Shown here: positions 6,793 through 14,693 of the stretch, in pieces
Layout: every line of letters begins with the position of its first letter
How positions within the stretch are numbered: the first letter of the stretch is position 1
From: JBGTHB01 sp041746415
GTDB lineage: Bacteria > Pseudomonadota > Gammaproteobacteria > Coxiellales > Coxiellaceae
Length of the DNA: 14,693 bases
Assembly: GCA_041746415.1 (NCBI GenBank)
Contig: JBGTHB010000021.1
Location: 1 to 14,693 of the forward strand
Direction of reading: 5' to 3'
Position numbers and translations under genes: made by a program
Notes under the pieces: model-generated
Seen by the model: only the letters and a program-made list of their open reading frames with translations
What the model was told of the DNA's origin: nothing
The model's database searches: none

Positions 6793-9700
6793 TCACGCGC
6801 TCTCATACCATCTCGAATAAAGCTTGCTCTTTACTTTTTTAATTGGCCAGTAATTAGATTCACAGAACTGGTAACCAGGAATCGAAATACGTCGGATTGA
6901 TTGGTTTTCATACAGTAAATTCCACTGTATATTACCACCGTTAACCCAAGATACTGCCAAACGATTCAAATCACGCAGCTTTGCTAATTTATCTAAAAAC
7001 ACCTGCCCCTCTCCTCCCTGAAACAAAGACAGCATATCCGAATTTTGCTCGGAAATTTCTCCAAGGTAAAAATGTCCTGAATTTGTCTGTTTACGTGCTG
7101 ATGATAAATATTTTCTCATGGCTTCCAATAAATCATTTAACGAATTTGCAACTATAGCCAATCTATATTGCTTAGCCTCGCGTCCATTTTGCAATGTAAA
7201 TGCAAGGCTTGCTAATGGCACGTCTTTATTTGCCTCTAAATATTCATACAATGCTTGTAAATTTAATTTTAATTGTGTTGCGTTTTTTTCTGAGAAAACA
7301 AAAAGACAGTCACTATTGTGCTTTTCTTGTATATATTTATCGACATACTCTTCCAATATAATATGTGAGTTTACACCACCCAAACCCAAAGCATTAACAC
7401 CAGCACGACGAGGCAATGGAGCACCATTTTTATCATTATCAGTGTTCCAAAGTTTATTTTCTTTAACAATATGAAACGGACCGTTGTCCAATTGAAGGTA
7501 AGGATTCAGTGCATCGCAATGAATAGTTTTAACCAACGTTTTATATTTCATTTGATACAAAATTTTAAAAATACTTGCCATACCCGAAGCGACTTCTGTA
7601 TGACCAATATTTGACTTAACTGAACCTATAGCACACCTCTTGGCATCTTTATTTCCTATGCTGGTATGGCCAAGTCGTTTAAAGGCTGTGGTTAAAGCAT
7701 CCACTTCAGCCGCATCACCAAGCTCTGTACCTGTGCCATGCGCTTCAATATAAGTCACGCTATTAACGTCAATACCAGCATTTCTATATACCGCTTCCAA
7801 TAAATCCGCCTGCGCTTTAGGATTAGGCGCAGTAAGGAAGTTAGTTCTACCATTATGATTAACGCCACTACCGCGAATTGTTGCATAAATGTGGTCATTA
7901 TCCTTCTCTGCTGAGCTTAGCCGCTTCAACACTAAAACCCCTACCCCCTCAGAGCGAACAAAACCATCAGCGTTTGCAGAAAATGGCTTACACCGTCCCT
8001 CTTTACTCAATAAATTTGCTTTACCAAGCGCCATATGTCCATTAGGTGAAACAATGACATTGACGGCTCCTACAATTGCAGTTTCACATCCACCTTGCTG
8101 AATCGCGTTTACAGCTCGATCAATTGCCACCAATGCACTAGCGCATGCAGTTTCAATAGGTTCGCTGGGTCCGTGCAGATCAAAAAAATAACTAATACGA
8201 TTTGCTGCAATTGATGATAATGTTCCAGTTGTGAAGCTACCATCGAGAAGTTCGCCTGAGTCAATAACAATATTGTCATAGCCATTGTTACTAATTCCCA
8301 TAAATACACCAGCATCTCCACCCGAGAAAGAGCTTGGGCTATAACCGGCATCCTCAATCGCTTTATAGGCATATTTCAACAACAAGCGTTGCTGGGGATC
8401 CATCTTAATGGCTTCTTTTTCTGATAGCTCAAAAAAATCCGGGGAAAATTTTTGTATGCCATCAATAAAACCGCCCCAGATGATATTCGTTTTGTTTTTA
8501 TTATCAGGCTTCTCACTATAATAGTCTCTCCAATCCCAACGATCAGCGGGAATTTCGGAAATACAATCCTTACCATTTAGCAAGTTTTCCCAAAACTCAT
8601 CAAGATCAGCTGCCTGTGGAAACTTACCACCAATACCCACTATTGCGATAGGCTCATTGCTGTAGTTGGTGGTTCTATTAGACTCGTTTTCATTCAATAG
8701 CGCAGGAATGTGCGTTGTAGGTTCACCTAAAGGTGAATTTTTCTCATTTGATTTAGACGCATCTACTCCAATACCATAAAAACTTTGTATTTGATCAGGG
8801 TATGCTTCTTGTAAATAATTAGCTATTGCTCGAACTGTTGCATGCGAAAAAAGCTTCACAGGGGTAATTGATATAGCATAGTACTCTGATAATGCACGCG
8901 CATATTTAACCAAACTAACGGAGTCAAAACCAAACTGCGTTAAATTGGTATCCGCCGCAAGCTTCGCCCTAGGAACTTTGAACAGGTCATGAATCAATTG
9001 GATCAAATCACTTTCAATATTTTTCTGGCAATCACTTTTTATCTGAACGGCTTGAGGCCTTACCATTGTTTTTACTTGTGACTGAGTTGAGCTGCTTACA
9101 ACTTTACTCTGTGATGTATTTATATTAGATATTTGTGGGCGGAACTCTGGCCAGTAACACTCATTTTCAAACGCATAACTGGGCAACTCTATTCGCTTGG
9201 GAAGCCTTTCATGATAAAAAGACTGCCAAGCCACATGTGCACCCGAGATCCAATAGTCAATAATTGGAGAATAATTAGCTTCTCTGAACCATTCGCTAAT
9301 AGCATCTTGGCTTATGTCACCTCGCGTTATTGACTGACGATTACTGAACGTATTGCCAAAATAAATGCTATCAGCCAAGTTGTTCTGGAAGTTTTGACCA
9401 ATTGACAGTGCTAATTTTTCTATGAGCTCATCAAGGCTTGACACAACAAATGCTGCTCTACAATCCATCTGATCTCGGCCCACCTGTAGTGTATACGCAA
9501 TATCTTTTAATGTAATACCATTAGACAAATTTTCTTTTATCGTTAAGAAGTTATGTAAATTAACAATATTTCTATGGAGCGCTGACACTGATTTTGCAGC
9601 TAATGGAACAATATGCGGTTCAGATTTATTGACATCCGTGTTCAACACATCTTGATATTCCTCAACCACTATATGTGCATTGCTACCACTGAAACCAAAC

Positions 9701-11931
9701 GAGCTAATAGCAGCCATACGTTTCTCATTAGCACTAACATCCCAGGACTTATTTTGCTTATTTACAAAAAACGGCGAATTGCTAAAATCAATCCGCTTGT
9801 TGGTATTGTTATAGTTGATGGAAGGAACAAGCTGCTTGTATCTCATGCACAGCAATACTTTTATAAAGCCTGCCACACCAGCTGCATAAACCGCATGCCC
9901 CATGTTTGATTTCAATGAGCCGATAGCACAGTATTGTTTTTGATCTGTAAATTTTTCAAAAGCTGCTTTTAATGCCTGTACTTCAATTGGATCTCCCAAT
10001 ACTGTGCCTGTACCATGCGCTTCTAAATAACTGATCTGAGCCGGGTTAATATTATATTGCCGATAGACATCATCTAATAATTTTTCTTGAGAAAGTGCGC
10101 TAGGTGCAGTAATACCGTTTGTTTTTCCATCCTGATTGATACCACTTCCTCTAATAACACCCCATATGGTGTCATTATCTTTTATAGCCTGAGATAATGG
10201 TTTAAGCAAAACAACACCACAACCTTCAGAAAAGACTGTGCCATTAGCAGCCTGATCAAAAGTATGGCAGCGTCCATCACTAGATTGCATGCCAATTTGA
10301 GAAGTTAAAATTTGTTTTAATGGTGTGGAAAATATATTGATACCACCGGCCAGTGCCAACTCATTTTCACCTCGACGTATACTTTCTGCAGCCAAGTGAA
10401 TCGCTGTTAATGACGATGAGCAAGAAGTGTCTATGGCCATCGAGGGCCCTTTTAAATTTAAAAGATAGGAAATCCTTGCAGCTAATACAGCGCTTGACGC
10501 TCCCGGAAATGACTTTGCTTCCCATGCCTTTCCTGCTTTAGCTAAAACGTGAGAGTAATCACCTTCAGCACAACCCACATACACACCACATTTTTTATTA
10601 CTCAGACTACTTGGCGCATACCCAGCATTTTCAATTACGCTCCATGCCTCCTCTAAAAAAACACGTTGCTGAGGATCCATCAATTCTGCTTCCGATGGCA
10701 TTATATTAAAGAACACGGGATCAAAACTATTATGCCTATCAATAAATGCGCCATATTTAGAAGAAGCCGTGCCCTCATTTTCAGGGTCAGCATTATACCA
10801 ATCCTCAAACTCATTCCATCGGTTTGCCGGGACTGCTTGAATACAATCTTGAGAGTTTTTTAGCATGTCCCAAAACTCTCTATTGTTATTACCTTTTGGC
10901 AATCTACACGCAACCCCAATAACCGCAACCGCCTCGTTTACAACACTACCTTCTGTAGAAATAACATTATCTTCACTCGCTTTCATGTGCTGCTTTAGGG
11001 AGTTTTTTAGCGCAATCTTCTGAAGTTTAAAATGAGCAATTTCAAACACAGTGTCATTAGCTTCATTAGAAATATGCAATGAGCATTCCACTGCACTTGC
11101 AGTGCTTTTAATCAATTTAACCAATATATTGTAGGACCCCGCCACTAACGGCGCATACAATCTCAAGCCATCAATACTATAAGGCAAGAAACAATTTAAA
11201 CTTGAGCAAAAATTTTCATTACTACAATGAGATGAAAATGTAATTGCACTACCTAATGCCGCATTAATTACAGCTGGGTTCATAGAAAATTCTGAATCAG
11301 TTTGTGGTAGTATCGCTTTTCCCACAGCATAGCCATCATAGAATGTTAGTGCCTGCAAAGCATGATAGAATTCACCTAAATGAATACTTGCTTCTGGCCT
11401 ATAGAAATAACTAACATCAAAAACATGACAAGCCATGCCACTAGGCAAAACTAAGCTTTTATTTGTATGGCTATCAAATGCCACATTTGAAACAACACCC
11501 TGTGCGTGAAGCTGTTCTCCAGTATTATCTGACAGATTAGAGACTAACTTAAATTGATATTGGTCTTCATTACGCACAAGATGCAAACGCAAAAAGGTGA
11601 AAGACTCGCCATGCTCGATAACGGGCCTTGTCATGATCATTTTATTGATAGAAATAAACTCGAACCCTAGATAACTTTGGCATGCAACATAAATCAGCTC
11701 TAAATACGCATCCGCGGGTAACAAAGGTTTGCCATCAACGATATGATTGCGAAAACAAATATTGTTAGCGGTGCTAATACTATATTCTATAATCAATTCA
11801 TTATCTGACTCACCGTGATAACTGTGGTGTGCACAGTAAAACAATTTATTTTGAAATATAGCTTTAGCGGCTTCTTTTTTCACATAAGACTTTTTTCGCC
11901 CCACAATTTTTCTTAATGTTTTTTTAGGCAC
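6793..11931 (-). CDS. Trans-AT-type polyketide synthase: DH-like - KS - ACP - KS
   Basis: A 1712-residue modular PKS. Domain order: a DH-like double hot-dog domain (about 28-305; HxxxGxxxxP intact with His63/Gly67/Pro72, but the second catalytic motif reads NPAVINAALG with Asn223 for Asp); KS1 (about 333-760; Cys504 in DTSCSSS, His639 in EAHGTGT, His679 in KSNMGH); a linker (about 775-930) ending in LPSYAFENECYW; an ACP (about 972-1045; Ser1004 in GFDS); KS2 (about 1093-1530; Cys1263 in ETACASA, His1398, His1444); and a second linker. Both KSs have complete Cys-His-His triads, so both should elongate. No acyltransferase is present, so malonyl units must come from a separate trans-AT. The protein stops after KS2 without an ACP or thioesterase. 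The GTG start overlaps the upstream PKS gene by 8 bp, implying translational coupling and a shared transcript. Confidence 0.96.
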   Translation of the reverse strand: MPKKTLRKIVGRKKSYVKKEAAKAIFQNKLFYCAHHSYHGESDNELIIEYSISTANNICFRNHIVDGKPLLPADAYLELIYVACQSYLGFEFISINKMIMTRPVIEHGESFTFLRLHLVRNEDQYQFKLVSNLSDNTGEQLHAQGVVSNVAFDSHTNKSLVLPSGMACHVFDVSYFYRPEASIHLGEFYHALQALTFYDGYAVGKAILPQTDSEFSMNPAVINAALGSAITFSSHCSNENFCSSLNCFLPYSIDGLRLYAPLVAGSYNILVKLIKSTASAVECSLHISNEANDTVFEIAHFKLQKIALKNSLKQHMKASEDNVISTEGSVVNEAVAVIGVACRLPKGNNNREFWDMLKNSQDCIQAVPANRWNEFEDWYNADPENEGTASSKYGAFIDRHNSFDPVFFNIMPSEAELMDPQQRVFLEEAWSVIENAGYAPSSLSNKKCGVYVGCAEGDYSHVLAKAGKAWEAKSFPGASSAVLAARISYLLNLKGPSMAIDTSCSSSLTAIHLAAESIRRGENELALAGGINIFSTPLKQILTSQIGMQSSDGRCHTFDQAANGTVFSEGCGVVLLKPLSQAIKDNDTIWGVIRGSGINQDGKTNGITAPSALSQEKLLDDVYRQYNINPAQISYLEAHGTGTVLGDPIEVQALKAAFEKFTDQKQYCAIGSLKSNMGHAVYAAGVAGFIKVLLCMRYKQLVPSINYNNTNKRIDFSNSPFFVNKQNKSWDVSANEKRMAAISSFGFSGSNAHIVVEEYQDVLNTDVNKSEPHIVPLAAKSVSALHRNIVNLHNFLTIKENLSNGITLKDIAYTLQVGRDQMDCRAAFVVSSLDELIEKLALSIGQNFQNNLADSIYFGNTFSNRQSITRGDISQDAISEWFREANYSPIIDYWISGAHVAWQSFYHERLPKRIELPSYAFENECYWPEFRPQISNINTSQSKVVSSSTQSQVKTMVRPQAVQIKSDCQKNIESDLIQLIHDLFKVPRAKLAADTNLTQFGFDSVSLVKYARALSEYYAISITPVKLFSHATVRAIANYLQEAYPDQIQSFYGIGVDASKSNEKNSPLGEPTTHIPALLNENESNRTTNYSNEPIAIVGIGGKFPQAADLDEFWENLLNGKDCISEIPADRWDWRDYYSEKPDNKNKTNIIWGGFIDGIQKFSPDFFELSEKEAIKMDPQQRLLLKYAYKAIEDAGYSPSSFSGGDAGVFMGISNNGYDNIVIDSGELLDGSFTTGTLSSIAANRISYFFDLHGPSEPIETACASALVAIDRAVNAIQQGGCETAIVGAVNVIVSPNGHMALGKANLLSKEGRCKPFSANADGFVRSEGVGVLVLKRLSSAEKDNDHIYATIRGSGVNHNGRTNFLTAPNPKAQADLLEAVYRNAGIDVNSVTYIEAHGTGTELGDAAEVDALTTAFKRLGHTSIGNKDAKRCAIGSVKSNIGHTEVASGMASIFKILYQMKYKTLVKTIHCDALNPYLQLDNGPFHIVKENKLWNTDNDKNGAPLPRRAGVNALGLGGVNSHIILEEYVDKYIQEKHNSDCLFVFSEKNATQLKLNLQALYEYLEANKDVPLASLAFTLQNGREAKQYRLAIVANSLNDLLEAMRKYLSSARKQTNSGHFYLGEISEQNSDMLSLFQGGEGQVFLDKLAKLRDLNRLAVSWVNGGNIQWNLLYENQSIRRISIPGYQFCESNYWPIKKVKSKLYSRWYESA
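11010..11850 (-). other. DH-like domain with catalytic Asp replaced by Asn (N-terminus of the second PKS)
   Basis: Residues about 28-305. The first hot-dog keeps the full HxxxGxxxxP motif (codon of His63 at 11743-11745). In the second hot-dog the usual HPALLDxxxQ/H reads NPAVINAALG: Asp becomes Asn223 (codon 11263-11265) and Gln/His becomes Gly227. His without Asp is the pattern reported for enoyl-isomerase and some pyran-synthase relatives of DH, so it may move a double bond or close a ring rather than dehydrate; an inactive DH is also possible. Confidence 0.7.
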
Positions 11932-14693
11932 TTAACTGCTCCAGTATGTGGCATTTTTGCATTCCAATTTCTTCAAAAAGAAAAGAACTAAACTCGCCAA
12001 GGTTTGGGTAATCGTATATTTTAGTCTCAGAAATTGAACACGAATATTTGTCATTGATGGCTTCAAACCATTCAAACGCGCTCACTGAATCCAGCCCCAT
12101 ATCAACAAACGGTGTATTAAAATCAATATTATCTTCTGGGATGTGCAATGAAGAGGCTAAACTCGTTACCAAAAATGTTTTAACACTATCAGGATTATTT
12201 TTTTCTTCATGCTCCTTCTCCTCAGTATGGATATCCAGCGTTTGTGCGAGTAGATCCACAGAAATAGCTGCCAATATTCCTTGCGTTAACTCAGCAATGT
12301 TAGTATGTTGTGACAAAATTTCCTCATTTAAACCATGCGCATATCTTTTATTAATTGCATCTATCCAATCTACCTCCTCAATTGGAAGAAAATTCATTTC
12401 ATTAAATGACTGCGTAGTATCAATATTAGAATAAGGCACACCCAATATTTTCGAGAGACTACTAACGAGAAAATCTTGGACTGTATTAAAATCCAATCCT
12501 GCTGCATTAACAGTATCTTCAGGCGCACTATGCAAACTTGGTTGCTCAATAAGCGTAGAAACATACTGTGCAAATGCACGAGCATTTGGATAATCATAAA
12601 TTTTTGTCTCATCCACCTCGCAAGAATATTTAGCATTGATGGATTCAATCCACTCAAAAGCACTAACCGAGTCAAGCCCCATGTCGACAAATGGTTTATT
12701 AACTTCAACATCTTCAGCTTGTAAATGCAGTGCGCGAGCCAGGCTATCCACCATGTACGTTTCTATATCGCTAACATTATGACATGCTGCATTATTTTTT
12801 TGAGAACCGCTCTGTGTGTAAAGATGCCCAGCAGAGCTCAAATAGTTACTATTTGACAAAGCAGAAGCAACAACAGCCGATTTATGCGCCATTACTTTTT
12901 CATTACTTGCAGTAGCAAGCACATCACGCACCTGCCCACGCAAAGCAGACGGCGTACCCAACTTAAGCTCAAGCATTTTGACAAGGACATTGCCGTTCAC
13001 ATCGCATACATAAACGTTATAGTGAAAGCGTTCGTCATCCAGAGCCTCTATATAACAATATGCTGCATTGGTTGTTTTAGACAAAATAAATGCCTGACCC
13101 AATGAACGGAAGGAACTTTCCGCTACAAGCTTTCTGTCTTCAGGAGAGCAGTCCTTCAAACAAAGAAAATGCACAAGCTCTGTTATTGAAGAGAGCAAGC
13201 TAGGCTGAATAGTAAATTCGCTTGCATCATGTGTTTGTTCTAAACTTATATTTGCCAGCAAACTATTTTTATTTAAACGTACTGCGTCTACAGTATCGTA
13301 TTTTTGAGCAACACCAGTGATCTTGCCAAGCAAAGCACGATAAGCATTTTTTTCAATTAACTCGTCACGCAGTTTTTGCTTAAGCGCACTTAAATTTAAT
13401 GTCTCGCTACTAGCATTCTCAATTAACGCTATTGTACCTGATGAATAAATAGAGCAATCGTCATTCGTTCCATTTAACATAGAATATTGTTTAAATAACA
13501 CCTCACGAACTGTCTCATCATCACTCACCTCAACACATAAGCCAATCTTTAGTTCCACAGGAAATCCAGACACAGTAAGCAGGTTTTCCCAACAGCAATC
13601 CTTAATTACCCACTTCGCTTCTCTATTATGTGTAGCCTGAAAAATTGCTTCCTGGGCTATCTCAAGCATCAATAACTTAGGAAGATAAGACACATTATCA
13701 CTCTGGCGAACCAAGAATGGATCACTCACTTTGTATGTAGATGCGTAACACTGCTCATAGAAGTCAGATGTGTTTTTATGTAGCAATGGATGCAATTTTC
13801 CAACATTTCCTACAGTTATGTTTGATGTCACCTGTTCTAGCCAGTAAGCTTCTTTTTTAAATGGGTAATTAACCGCAGCAATTCGTCTGGGCTGTGCACT
13901 ATCATAAAGCTTTTGCCAATCAACCTTCATTCCAGACAACCATAACTCTGCAATCTTGGTGTAATTTTTATCTCGAAGCCACTCATCAAAAACAGATTTT
14001 AATCTTGAATCAGAAGACAATAGCTTCAATGATACTTGTCGGTCTTTTACATTTCCCATATAAATATTTTCAGCAGACTTGCCTTCAAGATAGCTTTGAA
14101 GCTTAGCTCTCAAATCATCTACATTGTTTGCAACAATCACCAACCGTTCTTTCATTTCTTGGCGTGCAACTTGAAATGTGTAAGTAAAATCTCTCAAATA
14201 AGCAGAAGCATGCGCATATCCTGCAGCAACAATTTCTTCATCTATGTCATGGTTTAAGAAGTTTAAAACACGAGTGACATAAACTTTTAACTGCTCTTTA
14301 TCACTAGCAGAAATTGGCAAAACAACAGGAACAGTACACGCTTCGTCAGACACACGCCCATCTATTAATAAGGGGTATTCTTCAATAATAGCGTGGGCAT
14401 TACTCCCGCCCGCGCCAAAAGACGATAACATTGCGCAATAAGGTTTAGCCTCGCCCGCTTCTGATTCACGATGCGCCCAACACTCAAGTTCTCGCTGCAC
14501 TTTGATGAAAGATCGATCAAAATCAATATTTGTGTTAAGCACTTCTGCGTGCAATGAAGGCACCAGTGTTTTGTATTTCATCTGCAATAGTATTTTTGTT
14601 AACCCAGCAATACCTGCAGCCGCCTCCAAATGACCGATATTAGACTTTACAGAACCAATTGCACAAACCTGATCTGTAGCATTGTACTTTTTA
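11924..14693 (-). CDS. Trans-AT-type polyketide synthase, 3' part: KS (end) - inactive DH - ACP - ACP(dead) - ACP
   Basis: The frame is open to the window edge, so the N-terminus is missing; 922 residues are seen. It begins inside a KS: KSNIGHLEAAAG carries the third catalytic His (codon 14630-14632), and the KS ends at SSFGAGGSNAHAIIEEY. A linker of about 160 residues with no AT fold follows and ends in NYPFKKEAYW. Then come a DH-like domain (about 12950-13792) lacking catalytic residues, and three carrier domains. ACP1 and ACP3 have GLDSVSAFEW and share most residues, so they arose by duplication; the central ACP has lost its serine. All three keep Trp six residues after the Ser position, the flag known for HMG-synthase beta-branching. 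No KR is present, which fits a retained beta-keto group. The TAA stop overlaps the next PKS gene by 8 bp. The product should sit directly upstream of the DH-KS-ACP-KS protein in the line. Confidence 0.95.
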   Translation of the reverse strand, partial: KKYNATDQVCAIGSVKSNIGHLEAAAGIAGLTKILLQMKYKTLVPSLHAEVLNTNIDFDRSFIKVQRELECWAHRESEAGEAKPYCAMLSSFGAGGSNAHAIIEEYPLLIDGRVSDEACTVPVVLPISASDKEQLKVYVTRVLNFLNHDIDEEIVAAGYAHASAYLRDFTYTFQVARQEMKERLVIVANNVDDLRAKLQSYLEGKSAENIYMGNVKDRQVSLKLLSSDSRLKSVFDEWLRDKNYTKIAELWLSGMKVDWQKLYDSAQPRRIAAVNYPFKKEAYWLEQVTSNITVGNVGKLHPLLHKNTSDFYEQCYASTYKVSDPFLVRQSDNVSYLPKLLMLEIAQEAIFQATHNREAKWVIKDCCWENLLTVSGFPVELKIGLCVEVSDDETVREVLFKQYSMLNGTNDDCSIYSSGTIALIENASSETLNLSALKQKLRDELIEKNAYRALLGKITGVAQKYDTVDAVRLNKNSLLANISLEQTHDASEFTIQPSLLSSITELVHFLCLKDCSPEDRKLVAESSFRSLGQAFILSKTTNAAYCYIEALDDERFHYNVYVCDVNGNVLVKMLELKLGTPSALRGQVRDVLATASNEKVMAHKSAVVASALSNSNYLSSAGHLYTQSGSQKNNAACHNVSDIETYMVDSLARALHLQAEDVEVNKPFVDMGLDSVSAFEWIESINAKYSCEVDETKIYDYPNARAFAQYVSTLIEQPSLHSAPEDTVNAAGLDFNTVQDFLVSSLSKILGVPYSNIDTTQSFNEMNFLPIEEVDWIDAINKRYAHGLNEEILSQHTNIAELTQGILAAISVDLLAQTLDIHTEEKEHEEKNNPDSVKTFLVTSLASSLHIPEDNIDFNTPFVDMGLDSVSAFEWFEAINDKYSCSISETKIYDYPNLGEFSSFLFEEIGMQKCHILEQLSA
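11939..11942 (-). promoter_or_regulatory. Shine-Dalgarno GGAG fixing the GTG start of the second PKS
   Basis: GGAG, seven bases ahead of GTG (11929-11931), lies inside the end of the upstream PKS reading frame. Together with the 8-bp gene overlap this supports GTG as the true start and coupled translation of the two PKS proteins. Confidence 0.75.
11972..12772 (-). other. Triple tandem ACP array, middle domain without phosphopantetheine serine
   Basis: ACP1 spans about 12551-12772 (Ser codon 12668-12670), ACP2 about 12260-12490, and ACP3 about 11972-12196 (Ser codon 12086-12088). ACP1 and ACP3 share PFVDMGLDSVSAFEW, the segment INxKYSC and the segment ETKIYDYPN. ACP2 aligns without gaps over the helix-2 region (MNFLPIEEVDWIDAIN against MGLDSVSAFEWIESIN) but reads Leu-Pro where Asp-Ser should be (Pro codon 12383-12385). 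Acid- and Ser/Asn-rich linkers separate the domains. Two of three carriers should be loadable. Confidence 0.88.
12950..13792 (-). other. Catalytically dead DH domain (upstream PKS)
   Basis: The domain starts with the typical LHPLLHKNTSDF. Where FLxDHxVxGxxxLP is expected it reads FLVRQSDNVSYLP: the catalytic His becomes Gln (codon 13703-13705) and the Gly becomes Val. The second motif HPSLLDxxxQ/H reads QPSLLSSITE, so Asp becomes Ser (codon 13190-13192) and Gln/His becomes Glu. The overall hot-dog pattern is kept over the usual length, so it is probably a folded, structural DH rather than a decaying one. Confidence 0.78.

Noticed and set aside
8109..8576. Two short minus-strand frames inside KS2
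   Set aside because: They are alternate frames over the KS2 active-site region, which is unambiguously coding in the PKS frame.
12394..12711. Minus-strand frame inside the tandem ACP region
   Set aside because: It lies in another frame of the clearly coding ACP1-ACP2 segment; its low-complexity Leu/Ile/Met-rich translation has no domain pattern.
11924..14693. An acyltransferase domain hidden in the KS-DH linker
   Set aside because: No GHSxG active-site motif or AT-like length is present; the ~160-residue linker matches the flanking region seen after KSs in trans-AT systems.
1..14693. tRNA, rRNA or riboswitch elements
   Set aside because: No cloverleaf with the conserved TTCGAATC-type arm, no rRNA core sequence and no recognisable riboswitch was found by eye on either strand.

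Overview
The window reads as AT-rich bacterial DNA, most likely from a gammaproteobacterium. The mix of ankyrin-repeat, Fic and orphan membrane genes with gene remnants fits a host-associated, Legionellales-like genome. That placement is an impression from gene content; no rRNA or marker gene is present to test it.

Left part (1-6702) is an accessory region of short, mostly unrelated genes. On the plus strand are an SGNH/GDSL hydrolase and a Nudix hydrolase, probably co-transcribed. On the minus strand follow a remnant of an MFS efflux pump, a class I SAM methyltransferase, a CopG-type antitoxin without a visible toxin, and a class II Fic protein (predicted AMP transferase) with a C-terminal winged helix. 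A gene-free stretch upstream of fic carries four helically phased copies of TGTCGCAAGA. Then come a four-helix membrane protein of unknown function, an ankyrin-repeat protein with a possibly truncated start, a broken second copy of the antitoxin, an inverted-repeat element, an NTF2-like protein (minus) and a small unassigned protein (plus, divergent).

Right part (6793-14693) is the downstream end of a modular polyketide synthase operon on the minus strand. Two overlapping genes are seen; the upstream one runs off the window. No acyltransferase domain lies between the KS and ACP domains, and each KS is followed by a linker ending in a Y-P-F/YW-type motif, as in trans-AT PKSs. Reading order is: [KS C-terminus]-DH(dead)-ACP-ACP(no Ser)-ACP, then DH-like(Asp to Asn)-KS-ACP-KS, then stop. 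There is no KR, ER, MT, TE or cis-AT.

The most interesting signals are in the PKS. The triple ACP has a central member that has lost the phosphopantetheine serine (Pro instead). All three carry the Trp six residues after the Ser position that is known to flag ACPs for HMG-synthase beta-branching. The DH beside them lacks every catalytic residue, which fits retention of a beta-keto group for branching. The second protein starts with a DH-like domain altered in the way described for enoyl-isomerase or pyran-synthase relatives, and ends in a complete KS with no partner ACP, so the line must continue on a protein encoded elsewhere or be broken here. The beta-branching cassette and the trans-AT are not in the window.
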